DNA of 64,000 bases from JACNJF01 sp050288105. Lineage in GTDB: Bacteria; Pseudomonadota; Gammaproteobacteria; GCA-001735895. Below, in pieces: positions 18,885 through 27,409 of this stretch; positions within the stretch are counted from its first letter, which is position 1; each line of letters starts with the position of its first letter. Location: positions 41,096-105,095 of the forward strand of contig JBNKDE010000015.1 in NCBI GenBank assembly GCA_050288105.1, written 5' to 3'. The notes beneath the pieces are model-generated. The model was given only the letters and a program-made list of their open reading frames with translations. It did not search any database and was not told the origin of the DNA. Both the position numbers and the translations under genes were made by a program.

Positions 18885-19787
18885 ATGGATAATCTTTCGG
18901 ACATTTTTGTTTTTGTGCAGGTAGTCGATAGTGGCAGCTTCACTGCCGCAGCTGAGCGTTTGAAGTTGTCGAAGTCCGTGATCAGCAAATATGTCACACG
19001 CCTAGAAGGTCAGCTTGGTGCTCGCCTGCTAAACCGAACTACACGGCGCCTAAGCCTGACGGAAGCCGGACGCATCCTCTACCAACGCAGCCAGAAAGGT
19101 TTGAGACTTATAGAAGATGTCCAGTCAGAGATCTCGCAATTGCAACAGGCACCTAGAGGAGAGCTTCGTTTGAATACTCCTATGTCTTTCGGGATTAAAC
19201 ACATCGCTCCGTCATTGGGCGAGTTCATCGCTCGGTATCCGGAAATGACGGTGGACATGAGCCTTGATGATCGGCAACTTGACCTTGTTGAGGAAGGTTT
19301 TGACCTTGCGATCCGGATAGCCGAACTTCCTGATTCGAGCCTGGTTGCGCGACGTCTTTCAAGTTGTCGACACGTTGTTTGCGCCTCTCAGGAATATCTT
19401 GACCGTTATGGAGAGCCCGCGACATTAGAGGACCTGAGCAAACACCAGATTCTGGCCTATCGTTATCAGGACTCACCAAATGAATGGCGCTTCATGACCC
19501 CAGATAAACGCTATGTATCAACGGTGGTGAAAGGAGCAATACAGATGAACAATAGTCTGGCGTTACGCGAGGCCGTTTTACAGGGCGCAGGAATCATGTT
19601 AACGCCGACTTTTGTGGTGGGTGACGATATCAAGACCGGCAGATTGAAACAATTACTGGTCGGATATAAGCCTCCAGAGATATCTATTTACGCCGTCTAT
19701 CCCGAGCGTCGTTTCCTGTCGCCCAAGATCAGAGCATTCATTGATTTCTTTAAACAGAGGCTATCTGATCCACCTTACTGGGACTAA
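18885..19787 (+). CDS. LysR-family transcriptional regulator
   Basis: 300-residue LysR-type regulator: winged helix-turn-helix at residues 1-60 (FVQVVDSGSFTAAAERLKLS, KSVISKYVTRLE) and a C-terminal periplasmic-binding-protein-like effector domain (~90-295). The domain style is that of the CrgA/AaeR-like group often found beside stress or detoxification genes. It is divergent from the cyclase-VOC-DMT-nitroreductase-DUF4386 operon and is its likely regulator. Confidence 0.92.
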   Translation: MDNLSDIFVFVQVVDSGSFTAAAERLKLSKSVISKYVTRLEGQLGARLLNRTTRRLSLTEAGRILYQRSQKGLRLIEDVQSEISQLQQAPRGELRLNTPMSFGIKHIAPSLGEFIARYPEMTVDMSLDDRQLDLVEEGFDLAIRIAELPDSSLVARRLSSCRHVVCASQEYLDRYGEPATLEDLSKHQILAYRYQDSPNEWRFMTPDKRYVSTVVKGAIQMNNSLALREAVLQGAGIMLTPTFVVGDDIKTGRLKQLLVGYKPPEISIYAVYPERRFLSPKIRAFIDFFKQRLSDPPYWD

Positions 19788-20045
19788 GCAATGGCAGCTT
19801 ATGGCAGCAACTTTCCTTTTTGCACCGCATAACGCGAATGACCACCATACCAACCTATTGGACAATGCCTTCAACATGTGAGGAATGACGACAGAGGGGC
19901 TATAGGGTGAGTTCATCATGACCTGGAATTGTGTACCTGAACCACGCATTTGTAATGGGGGCGGTTAAGTCAACCCAGAAACTGGAATTCTGGGTTGGAA
20001 AAGAAAGATCAATGCTTTTCAGCATGGGTTTGAGGATTACCAAAA

Positions 20046-20069
20046 AAAGCCCCTCAAAAGAGGGGCTTT
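20046..20069 (-). terminator. Rho-independent terminator of the hppA operon
   Basis: AAAGCCCCTC (20046-20055) pairs with GAGGGGCTTT (20060-20069) across an AAAA loop. Read on the minus strand it is followed by a run of Ts. It lies just after the stop of the small gene ending at 20074. Confidence 0.88.
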
Positions 20070-20073
20070 GTAG

Positions 20074-20391
20074 TTATATGTCCTTTTCAAATTCCACATC
20101 AGGCTCATGCATGTACTCTGGCCCGTATTCAGAAAATTTGATCAGGCGCATGGCACGTTGACCGTCAAAGTCGATAACCCTGAGGTCGTCAGTTTCGTGT
20201 AGATCCTGCGAAGCAATCAGGTAATGATTACCGTAACGCTCCTTTACCACATCCAGAGGGATCTCATGTGCGATGAATTTAAAGATCCCTTTGGCAGCCA
20301 GTTTCTCCAGAAAAATACGGTCTTCCACCGAGGAGTGCGAGCTCAGCACCAGGATGGGTCCCGTACCGGTAAAAAGTAGAAATGTTTTCAT
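20074..20391 (-). CDS. Small unrecognised protein downstream of the membrane pyrophosphatase
   Basis: 105-residue soluble protein, not assigned to a named family. The start at ATG 20389-20391 is supported by AGGAG about eight bases upstream; longer in-frame readings begin inside hppA. The N-terminus (MKTFLLFTGTGPILVLSSHS) is hydrophobic but not a clean signal peptide. The middle contains KGIFKFIAHEIPLDVVKERYG, and the C-terminus is acidic. It follows hppA by 10 bases and precedes the operon terminator, so it is co-transcribed with the pump. A supporting role is possible but unproven. Confidence 0.75.
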   Translation of the reverse strand: MKTFLLFTGTGPILVLSSHSSVEDRIFLEKLAAKGIFKFIAHEIPLDVVKERYGNHYLIASQDLHETDDLRVIDFDGQRAMRLIKFSEYGPEYMHEPDVEFEKDI

Positions 20392-20401
20392 GTCCTTTCT
20401 C

Positions 20402-22402
20402 CTATAGTAAAGGTGCAATAACCAGGCTGACGATGGCCATGACATTGATCAGAATGTTCATCGCTGGACCTGAGGTGTCCTTGAAGGGGTCACCTACTGT
20501 ATCTCCGACTACCGCTGCTTTATGACTGTCTGAGCCCTTGCCGCCGTGATTGCCTTTCTCAATGTATTTCTTGGCGTTATCCCAGGCACCGCCGGCATTC
20601 GCCATAGTCAGGGCGAGTAATACACAGGCTAGCAATGCACCGCCTAGCATACCACCTAAGCTGGCTGGACCCAGTCCAAAACCCACCAGGAAGGGCATGC
20701 CGACTGCAATGACACCAGGTACTATCATACGCTTAAGAGCAGCAGTGGTGGCAATATCGACACAGCTGGCTGTATCAGGGTCGGCCTTGCCTTCCAGCAG
20801 GCCGGGAATCTCGCGAAACTGACGGCGGATTTCCTTGATCATATCAAATGCAGCATCGCCAACCGCATTCATCGTGATGGAGGCTATCAGGAAAGGAATT
20901 AGACCCCCGATAAACATCCCGATCAGCACAGCGGGGGAGGATAACTCGAGTGAAAAACCAGGGTTATGGGCCAGAACCGTTTGACCAAAGGCAGATATGA
21001 TGGCCAGCGCAGCCAGTGCTGCCGCACCTATGGCGAAGCCTTTGCCGATTGCAGCAGTGGTGTTACCCAGCTCATCCAGAGAATCGGTGATCTTACGGGT
21101 GTCTTCACCCAGTCCACCCATTTCGGCGATACCACCCGCGTTGTCCGCGACCGGGCCGTAGGCGTCAATAGCCATGGTAATACCTACGGTAGACAGCATG
21201 CCAACCGCAGCGATACCCACACCATACAGTCCAGCCAGTTCGGTAGACACCCAGATGATGCCGCAGATTGACAGCATGGGAATGACTACCGATTCCATTC
21301 CGATTGCCAGACCGCTAATCATGACCGTTGCCGGGCCGGTATCACCGGCAGCTGCGATGGTCTCTACAGGTTTTCCAGCGGTGTAATATTCGGTAATCAG
21401 GCCGATAATCATGCCACCAATCGCACCACTCAATACGGATGCCCAGACCTTCCAGGTGATATCCATAGAAGTCACCAGCAAGAGAGCGGTGATGATAAAG
21501 ATGATGGTGGCTCCAATGGTGCCAGAGCGCAGTGCAACTTCTGGTGCTTTACTGGAGAACTTTTTAACGATGAATATTCCCACCATGGAACATAGAATAC
21601 CGAGCGACGCCAGTGCCAGAGGTAAAAACATCAGGTTGTCCTGATTGCCGCCTAGAGCATCCAGTGCAGCAGCTGACATGGTTGCTGCCATGGCAATGGT
21701 AGCGATCATCGCGCCACAGTAGGATTCAAAGATATCTGAACCCATACCGGCGACATCGCCTACATTATCACCTACGTTATCAGCGATAACACCCGGGTTT
21801 CTGGGGTCATCTTCTGGGATTCCGGCTTCGATTTTACCTACCAGATCAGCGCCCACATCTGCTGATTTGGTAAAGATACCACCACCTACGCGTGAAAAAA
21901 GAGCCACAGTTGAAGCGCCCATACCAAAACCTTCGATAGCGTGTATACCATGCAGATCACCGGCAAGGAAGTAGTACAGAGTACCTAGACCAATCAATCC
22001 CAGTGAGGCAACGGCCAGCCCCATGATAGAACCACCAAAGAAGGCTATGGTTAATGCCTGTGCTGCGCCATCCTCGTGTGCTGCCGTGGTGGTACGGACA
22101 TTGGCCTTGGTGGCGGTGTACATACCAATGAAACCGGCAACCCCCGAGGAAACTGCACCAACAATAAAGGAGATCGCGGTGAGGTGCCCCAGTAGTGCCC
22201 AGAGAATGATGATCAGGGCTAAAGAAAACATGGCTAGCATTTTGTATTCGCGAGCCATGAAGACCATCGCGCCAATATGGATTTCATGCCCAATTTTGGC
22301 AATTTTTTCTTCGCCTTCGCTGTAGCGCATAATAATTTTAAAAATAAAAAATGCGGCTACCAGACCCAGTATTCCAAGTGCAGGTGGTATCAAATGTGTC
22401 AT
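20402..22402 (-). CDS. hppA: Membrane-bound K+-dependent pyrophosphatase (ion-pumping)
   Basis: Integral membrane pyrophosphatase of 666 residues with about 16 helices. It couples PPi hydrolysis to H+ or Na+ export. The catalytic loop is intact: DVGADLVGKIEAGIPEDDPR (starting near residue 180), NVGDNVGDVAGMGSD, and the C-terminal GDTVGDPFKDTSGP. In the GNTTAAIGKG motif an alanine stands where K+-independent enzymes have lysine, and a glycine occupies the second diagnostic position. This identifies the K+-dependent class. Whether H+ or Na+ is pumped was not determined. GGGGA precedes the ATG. Confidence 0.95.
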   Translation of the reverse strand: MTHLIPPALGILGLVAAFFIFKIIMRYSEGEEKIAKIGHEIHIGAMVFMAREYKMLAMFSLALIIILWALLGHLTAISFIVGAVSSGVAGFIGMYTATKANVRTTTAAHEDGAAQALTIAFFGGSIMGLAVASLGLIGLGTLYYFLAGDLHGIHAIEGFGMGASTVALFSRVGGGIFTKSADVGADLVGKIEAGIPEDDPRNPGVIADNVGDNVGDVAGMGSDIFESYCGAMIATIAMAATMSAAALDALGGNQDNLMFLPLALASLGILCSMVGIFIVKKFSSKAPEVALRSGTIGATIIFIITALLLVTSMDITWKVWASVLSGAIGGMIIGLITEYYTAGKPVETIAAAGDTGPATVMISGLAIGMESVVIPMLSICGIIWVSTELAGLYGVGIAAVGMLSTVGITMAIDAYGPVADNAGGIAEMGGLGEDTRKITDSLDELGNTTAAIGKGFAIGAAALAALAIISAFGQTVLAHNPGFSLELSSPAVLIGMFIGGLIPFLIASITMNAVGDAAFDMIKEIRRQFREIPGLLEGKADPDTASCVDIATTAALKRMIVPGVIAVGMPFLVGFGLGPASLGGMLGGALLACVLLALTMANAGGAWDNAKKYIEKGNHGGKGSDSHKAAVVGDTVGDPFKDTSGPAMNILINVMAIVSLVIAPLL

Positions 22403-22878
22403 GCAACTGTTCCCCTTAGTGAACGCATAAAGTGATTAAAAACTTCACTGAAAACCGTGTGAAGTTTGGTTCTGAAAAGTAAAAGTACCTGTTGATTAAA
22501 CGGTTTTTATTGGCTCAGGTGATGTTCGCCTGTTATTAGGTTAGTCAATAGGCGCATCGATTATAGTTATTAACACTATAGGGGCAAGGATGATGCCCTG
22601 GCTGAAATGTCGCGAAAATTAGCTGTGGTAAAAGGGGGCAAATTGAATTCGATCGATTAGATAAACTGGCATGGGTCGAGGCTTTTTAAATCAGCAGCGG
22701 TTTTTTATAAGTAATTGATATAAAAGGATTAATTTGATTTTGTTTTATATTTTTGTTCTATCCATATTAGCGCCAGGTATAACAATATCGGCTATTGAAA
22801 TACTCAGTATTAACATTCATCAGGATTAGATTTGCTGGGAATGGTTTGTGCTCCGGATAAGCCAGACCCAGGTCAGCG
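22403..22878. other. 476-bp gap upstream of hppA
   Basis: No gene is seen. A hairpin AACTTCAC/GTGAAGTT (22441-22448 with 22459-22466) lies in the hppA leader about 40 bases before its start and might affect expression. The rest is AT-rich. I saw no terminator for the lipoprotein gene ending at 22879, nor a recognisable riboswitch. Confidence 0.35.
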
Positions 22879-23661
22879 TTATTGGCCTAATGAAATCGTC
22901 GAAGTGATGTTGAACAGTATCAGGTCAATCTGTGTATTGCTGTTGATCTGGCTGAAATCTACCGTATCAAACCATTCATGATAGGGTAGTTGCAGGGTGA
23001 CGCTGTCGTTGAGCTGGCTACTGTTCAATTGCATCGGTAGTGCAAACAGGCGTTTTGCCGGCAGCAGGCTTTTACCGCTATCAATCTCGAACGCAATCCA
23101 GTCGATGCCATTCGCGGCCAGGTATTCTCCCTGTATATAGAAAGACAGGCCAACCATGTCTGGAGACAGGGGCAGATTCTGTGTATCAGCATCGGCCTTT
23201 ATTAGCTCGGTGGTGAGCCCACAATAGCTGTTGGCCGGTGGCGCTATCGACCCCAGCGCGATGGTCTGTGAATCTGCCCCGTTTAAATTGATCACATGCG
23301 GCACCCCCAGTGTAAGAGGATTGGCTACAGCATGTGCATGAGCACTACCGATAAACCAGTCCAGCCAGGGTGCTGCAGAGGTAAAGCTGGGATCAGAGCA
23401 GTCACTCTCCAGTGTCAGGCTCCATAACACCAGATAGCCGGCATTGATACGAATAGAGGTGCCTTCGCTATTATCAAACTGTTTGATACCTGCGGACTGA
23501 GGCTGGGGCTGTCCCGCACCATCCTGTGGTGGCTTTAATTCAACGCTGAAGGTTACACTGGTACCTTCGCTGCTGGTGCTGCCTCCGCCGCCACAGCCGG
23601 ATGTCAGTGATATCAGTGCTAATATAACCAGGGTGCTAATTAGACGACGATCAAAAATCAT
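22879..23661 (-). CDS. Lipoprotein of the MbnP/MbnH operon, unknown function
   Basis: 260-residue predicted lipoprotein: lipobox LTSGC (Cys23) followed by GGGG and a Ser/Gly/Gln linker. I do not recognise a named domain. It contains a HAHA motif (GSAHAHAVANP, residues ~107-117), which could bind metal, and two cysteines (~90 and ~148). Its start overlaps the end of the outer-membrane-protein gene by 11 bases, making it the last gene of the four-gene copper-type operon. A metal-binding or accessory role is inference from context. Confidence 0.75.
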   Translation of the reverse strand: MIFDRRLISTLVILALISLTSGCGGGGSTSSEGTSVTFSVELKPPQDGAGQPQPQSAGIKQFDNSEGTSIRINAGYLVLWSLTLESDCSDPSFTSAAPWLDWFIGSAHAHAVANPLTLGVPHVINLNGADSQTIALGSIAPPANSYCGLTTELIKADADTQNLPLSPDMVGLSFYIQGEYLAANGIDWIAFEIDSGKSLLPAKRLFALPMQLNSSQLNDSVTLQLPYHEWFDTVDFSQINSNTQIDLILFNITSTISLGQ

Positions 23662-24550
23662 AGGTCAGTCCTATCCTGTAAAGGTTTTTTTCTTCCTGCT
23701 CGCCATTCAGGTTATCGATGGCAGGATACTGGATACCCGTGTTGAGAATTAAATCTGGTGCCAGAGTGAGTACAATGCCGGGTGATACAAAGGCGATAAA
23801 TCCACCCGAGTTGTCTTCACGAATACCGGCATAACTGTTGCGTCCGCTCCAGCGCAGGTCGGCACCCAGTTTGAGTGCAACGCTGTAGTTGATTGCGTAT
23901 TGCAAAGTTGAGGAAAGCTTTAACGATGAACCATAGTCAAATTCACCATAGCCTTCATCCAGGCCAATATTTAACTGTGCGCTGCTATACACCATCCAGG
24001 GAAAATTAAAAAATCCATGCCAGATACCGGCACTGGCGAGCCATAGTCCTCCGCCGGGCTGAACATCTGGATCGAGCGCAACAGCTGCCTGGGTTTCTTC
24101 ATCCGCCAGCGGTATGCGTAGCCCGCCCTGTAAACCGATCAGATGTCGTGGGCGGTGAGGCTGATCCTGCCACAGGTAGTAGCGTACATCGACATCGACA
24201 TCTCCAATGGCATCAGTGCTCTGTTGCGACAGGTTGCTCTGCGTCAGCTGTTTACTGGTGAAGGGTATTCTTACCCCTACAGCCCAGCGTTCGGCTGGCC
24301 AGTAACTGATACCCAGTGTGGTGCGTTGCTCATCCAGTTGTGTGCGGTCGATACCACTGATACCGCTGACTTCACTGCGATCAAGATAATCGACTGAAAA
24401 TCGCAGGCGACCGGTATAGGGTTTTTCTGCGCCCATCGTGGTCAGGGTAGGATCACCACACAGACAGGTAGAACAGGAAATTGCAGGCGTGCTCACTAAG
24501 GTCAGTACCAGCGCCAACAATGGAGCCAGAGTAAATCTGATGTTCATCAT
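23651..24550 (-). CDS. Predicted outer-membrane beta-barrel with Cys-rich N-terminus
   Basis: 299-residue exported protein. A signal peptide ends near PAIS and the mature protein begins with CSTCLCGDPTLTTMG, a cysteine cluster. The rest alternates aromatic-rich beta strands and ends in RIGLTYDF, a C-terminal aromatic typical of outer-membrane barrels. ATG at 24548-24550 is preferred over a GTG at 24568 that has no ribosome-binding site. It sits between MbnH and a lipoprotein. The cysteine cluster and the neighbours suggest copper handling at the outer membrane, but no family function is established. Confidence 0.75.
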   Translation of the reverse strand: MMNIRFTLAPLLALVLTLVSTPAISCSTCLCGDPTLTTMGAEKPYTGRLRFSVDYLDRSEVSGISGIDRTQLDEQRTTLGISYWPAERWAVGVRIPFTSKQLTQSNLSQQSTDAIGDVDVDVRYYLWQDQPHRPRHLIGLQGGLRIPLADEETQAAVALDPDVQPGGGLWLASAGIWHGFFNFPWMVYSSAQLNIGLDEGYGEFDYGSSLKLSSTLQYAINYSVALKLGADLRWSGRNSYAGIREDNSGGFIAFVSPGIVLTLAPDLILNTGIQYPAIDNLNGEQEEKNLYRIGLTYDF

Positions 24551-24558
24551 CGCGCTTC

Positions 24559-25731
24559 TCAGGGACACTGTGCATGCATAGGGACATTACCGAAGGGGTC
24601 ACTTAAGTCTGGGTTACAGATAAAATCCCAATCCGTCAGGGCGTCAAAAAATGCCAGCATGTCGAGCTTTTCCTGTTCGGTTAGCAAGAACCCCTGTAAC
24701 AGGCTGGACTGATATGGATTCTGTGCACCATCGCCAGCATAGGGGCCGCTGGTAATCAACCGACCCCCTCTCGCATAATTATCGACCAGTACACTTTCCA
24801 GAGTATCAAAGCTGCCATCATGCATATAGGGCGCTGTTAAGGCGACATTACGCAGGGTAGGTGCACGGAATTTCCCCATGTCCTCGGCCTTCTGGGTGAA
24901 TTCCCACAGGCCGGTATTATTTAGCGGATAAGCCCCGGTGCCACCGATATTGTAAATGCCATTATTCTGGAACTCGATCTGGGTGAATTGCGAGCCTTCA
25001 TGGTCTACAGTCTGGCTGAAGTTAAATCCACCGTGGCAGTGAAAACATTCCAGTCGTTCACTAAAGAATAATTCCATACCATTTTTAGCCGAGGCCGTTA
25101 ACGCGCTTGTGTCCCCACGACTAAAACGATCGAATGGTGCATTGCCTGAAATGAGCGTGCGCTCAAAGCTGGCGATCGCTTTTTCGATATTGGGGATATT
25201 TATCGGGTCAGGGTCATCCGGAAATGCTGCAGTAAACAGTTGCTGGTAACTGCTATCGTTGATAAAGCGTTGCAACAGGGTGTCTTCATTGTCCGCCCAG
25301 CCCAGTTCGATTGGGGTTTCGTTAAACAGAACACCGGATGCCTGCCCCTCCAGAGTTACAAAGTTGGGATTAGCCCAGTTGAACACTGAGTTATAGGCAA
25401 CATTGGTCAGGGTCAGTGAATTGCGTGGGTGTATCTGGTCTACCGTGACCCCGACCGCGGTTTCGAGATTATCGGTAAAGCCACGACGCTGTTCATGACA
25501 GTCACCACAGGATTTGGTCTGGGTGATTGACATGCGACGGTCATAAAATAAAAAACGTCCGAGTTCGACGCGCGCATCAGACATGGGGTTGTCTGCAGGC
25601 ACTCTGGGTACTGGGAAATCAGATGGTAATTTCCACTGATAGCTGGTTTCGGTGCTGTCACTGCCACCACCGCAACCCTGAATTAACACACTGCATGTTA
25701 ACAATAGTGGTAAGGTTATTTTCTGGAACAT
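24559..25731 (-). CDS. MbnH-like di-heme enzyme (cytochrome c peroxidase family)
   Basis: 390-residue di-heme c-type cytochrome with two CXXCH sites, SCGDCH and CFHCH. A lipobox (LIQGC) predicts lipidation, so it faces the periplasm. The family includes bacterial cytochrome c peroxidase, MauG and MbnH. The gene immediately upstream encodes a MbnP-like protein, so MbnH is the best assignment. MbnH oxidises a tryptophan of MbnP to kynurenine, creating a copper site. The C-terminal PYMHDGSFDTLESVLVDNYA block is typical of the fold. It lies 73 bases after mbnP. Confidence 0.88.
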   Translation of the reverse strand: MFQKITLPLLLTCSVLIQGCGGGSDSTETSYQWKLPSDFPVPRVPADNPMSDARVELGRFLFYDRRMSITQTKSCGDCHEQRRGFTDNLETAVGVTVDQIHPRNSLTLTNVAYNSVFNWANPNFVTLEGQASGVLFNETPIELGWADNEDTLLQRFINDSSYQQLFTAAFPDDPDPINIPNIEKAIASFERTLISGNAPFDRFSRGDTSALTASAKNGMELFFSERLECFHCHGGFNFSQTVDHEGSQFTQIEFQNNGIYNIGGTGAYPLNNTGLWEFTQKAEDMGKFRAPTLRNVALTAPYMHDGSFDTLESVLVDNYARGGRLITSGPYAGDGAQNPYQSSLLQGFLLTEQEKLDMLAFFDALTDWDFICNPDLSDPFGNVPMHAQCP

Positions 25732-25804
25732 AAGGTTTCACCCGGTTAATTCAGGCTTCCCTGCCTGATGTGATCTCCCTGTTTTTGATGTGACGAGGAT
25801 TGGT

Positions 25805-26698
25805 TTACATGGTTTCCAGACTGAACATGGCCTGCTGCTGTTTAGGGTAGCTGGTTTCGCTGGTTCCATCGTTATACACAAAGTCCAGACCCATACGAGG
25901 GAACAGGCCCTGGCACTCTGGATCATTGTTGCCCGACATACAACCAGCCGCAGTATTAGCAGTCACCTGTGTGATATCGGTACTCTGGAACAGGGATGCC
26001 AGATCTATAGATACCTGTTTGCTGTCGACGTCGAAAGCATCCAGACAGATTTGTGGCAGGTTTGCATAAGTACAGGCTGTGGTGGGGGCTTCTACTGCAG
26101 AGTTACTGACGCAGCCGGTGCTACCGAGGTGCAGGTTGAACTTGACTGCAGCACCACCAGGATCACCAACGCCGTCTATACGTACAAACTTGTGGCCCGA
26201 TTGCCACTTCCACATCATGCCGGAAGCATTCAGCGGTGATGGAGAGTCTGCACTATTTAAGTGATTCAGCTCGAAGGGTACTCCTACATCAAAACAGACT
26301 TCTGAAATAGTGCCGGAGTCTGGTGTCGTGAAATTACCGGTAATGCTGGTATTGGTTTCAGGGGTTGCGTAGGTTTCAAAATCCAGCAGTGCTACATTCT
26401 GGTACTGCCAGACACCATCCTGTTCCAGGGTTACTGGTACCTCTACCGCTGTGTCGGTTTTCAGAATCACATTGCTGATAAACATGCGAAAATCATCAAT
26501 TCTGAATTCACGGGTTGCTACACTTGAGCCTGCTCCAATATCGGAATAGGTGGTTTCACTTACAAAATCGTTGCTGCCTACTTTAGCCGAAAAGTTGATA
26601 GCAGCATTTTCGGTTTGTGGATCAGTACTGCTATTGCTGCATGCGCCGAGTACTGAAGATAGTGTAATGACCGCTAATGATAATCTTATATTTTTCAT
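25805..26698 (-). CDS. MbnP-like copper-binding lipoprotein
   Basis: 297-residue protein of the MbnP/four-Cys metallo-mystery-pair family. Lipobox LGAC (Cys20) predicts a periplasm-facing lipoprotein. Family features include RIDDFRMFISNV near residues 65-80, a cysteine in EVCFDVGVPFELNHLN, and MMWKWQSGHKFVRIDGVGD. The last segment carries the tryptophan region that in characterised MbnP is converted to kynurenine by MbnH. Further cysteines (STGC, TTAC, QIC, AGC, PEC) fit the multi-Cys description. It is the first gene of the operon. No methanobactin precursor was seen next to it. Confidence 0.85.
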   Translation of the reverse strand: MKNIRLSLAVITLSSVLGACSNSSTDPQTENAAINFSAKVGSNDFVSETTYSDIGAGSSVATREFRIDDFRMFISNVILKTDTAVEVPVTLEQDGVWQYQNVALLDFETYATPETNTSITGNFTTPDSGTISEVCFDVGVPFELNHLNSADSPSPLNASGMMWKWQSGHKFVRIDGVGDPGGAAVKFNLHLGSTGCVSNSAVEAPTTACTYANLPQICLDAFDVDSKQVSIDLASLFQSTDITQVTANTAAGCMSGNNDPECQGLFPRMGLDFVYNDGTSETSYPKQQQAMFSLETM

Positions 26699-27409
26699 TG
26701 GTTACTCCATGGTTATAGATGAACCCATGTTAAAAATGCGGGCTTTATTTACAATGCGACAAATTGCCGCACACAGCTTTTTGTAGATGGAAAACTAGCC
26801 TTTTTGGCGCTCAGGGTTTATCAAACATACGAGCTTTAAAAAAATCATCTATTGAGATTAAGCTTATGATTATTAATGAGTTATAGTTTTTTATTGGGAT
26901 TTATGCAGGTCTTAAATGCGTGCAATTCGTATCGATTTTTTACTGAAAACAGGCTTTACTAAACAGCCTGTTTTTTGTTTGAGATGAGGTGTCGTTCACA
27001 GATATAAGGCAGTAATTCTTATGTGGTAAAAAGGTGGCGGGGTGCAGTTTTTTGGTTAGAAATTCTGTCTACACATTTAGACTATTTAGTATGCGAAAAA
27101 ATCTACCATAGGTTGCAAAGTAGGCTTATTGAAATGACGGATGAATTAAGGGTGCTTTCTGGCTTTCGTCTGAAAATGCCGATCATTTTTTGCTAATGCA
27201 TCGACAGCTCACATAGCCCTGATGGCAGCTTTGCTGCAGGGTGCTGTATATGACACCGCATTGATAGCTGTTATTTTGAATAGGTATAATTTATAGACTT
27301 ATTCATCAATTGAATGACGGTTTTCTATATATTGGGTTCCATTCATTCAGGGCTAAAGCTATGCTTCGATGATTTTTCACTGGGGTGAATAGTTCGCCCG
27401 AACAGGTCT
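26699..27409. other. 711-bp gap between divergent genes, with an orphan terminator
   Basis: No protein gene is supported. It carries promoters for mbnP (minus) and the ThDP gene (plus). A strong plus-strand terminator at 26946-26980 has no upstream plus-strand gene, so a short non-coding transcript from about 26880 is possible. No mbnA-like short Cys-containing ORF with a ribosome-binding site stood out. Confidence 0.4.
26946..26980 (+). terminator. Orphan rho-independent terminator
   Basis: AAAACAGGCT (26946-26955) pairs with AGCCTGTTTT (26965-26974), followed by TTGTTT. The T-tract is on the plus strand. No plus-strand gene ends nearby, so it may end a small RNA. Confidence 0.65.

Noticed and set aside
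19972..19996. Perfect 9-bp hairpin after the LysR gene (AACCCAGAA/TTCTGGGTT)
   Set aside because: No T-run follows on either strand, so it is not called a terminator.
26699..27409. Methanobactin precursor gene mbnA next to the MbnP/MbnH operon
   Set aside because: No short Cys-containing ORF with a ribosome-binding site was seen, and mbnB/mbnC are absent from the window.
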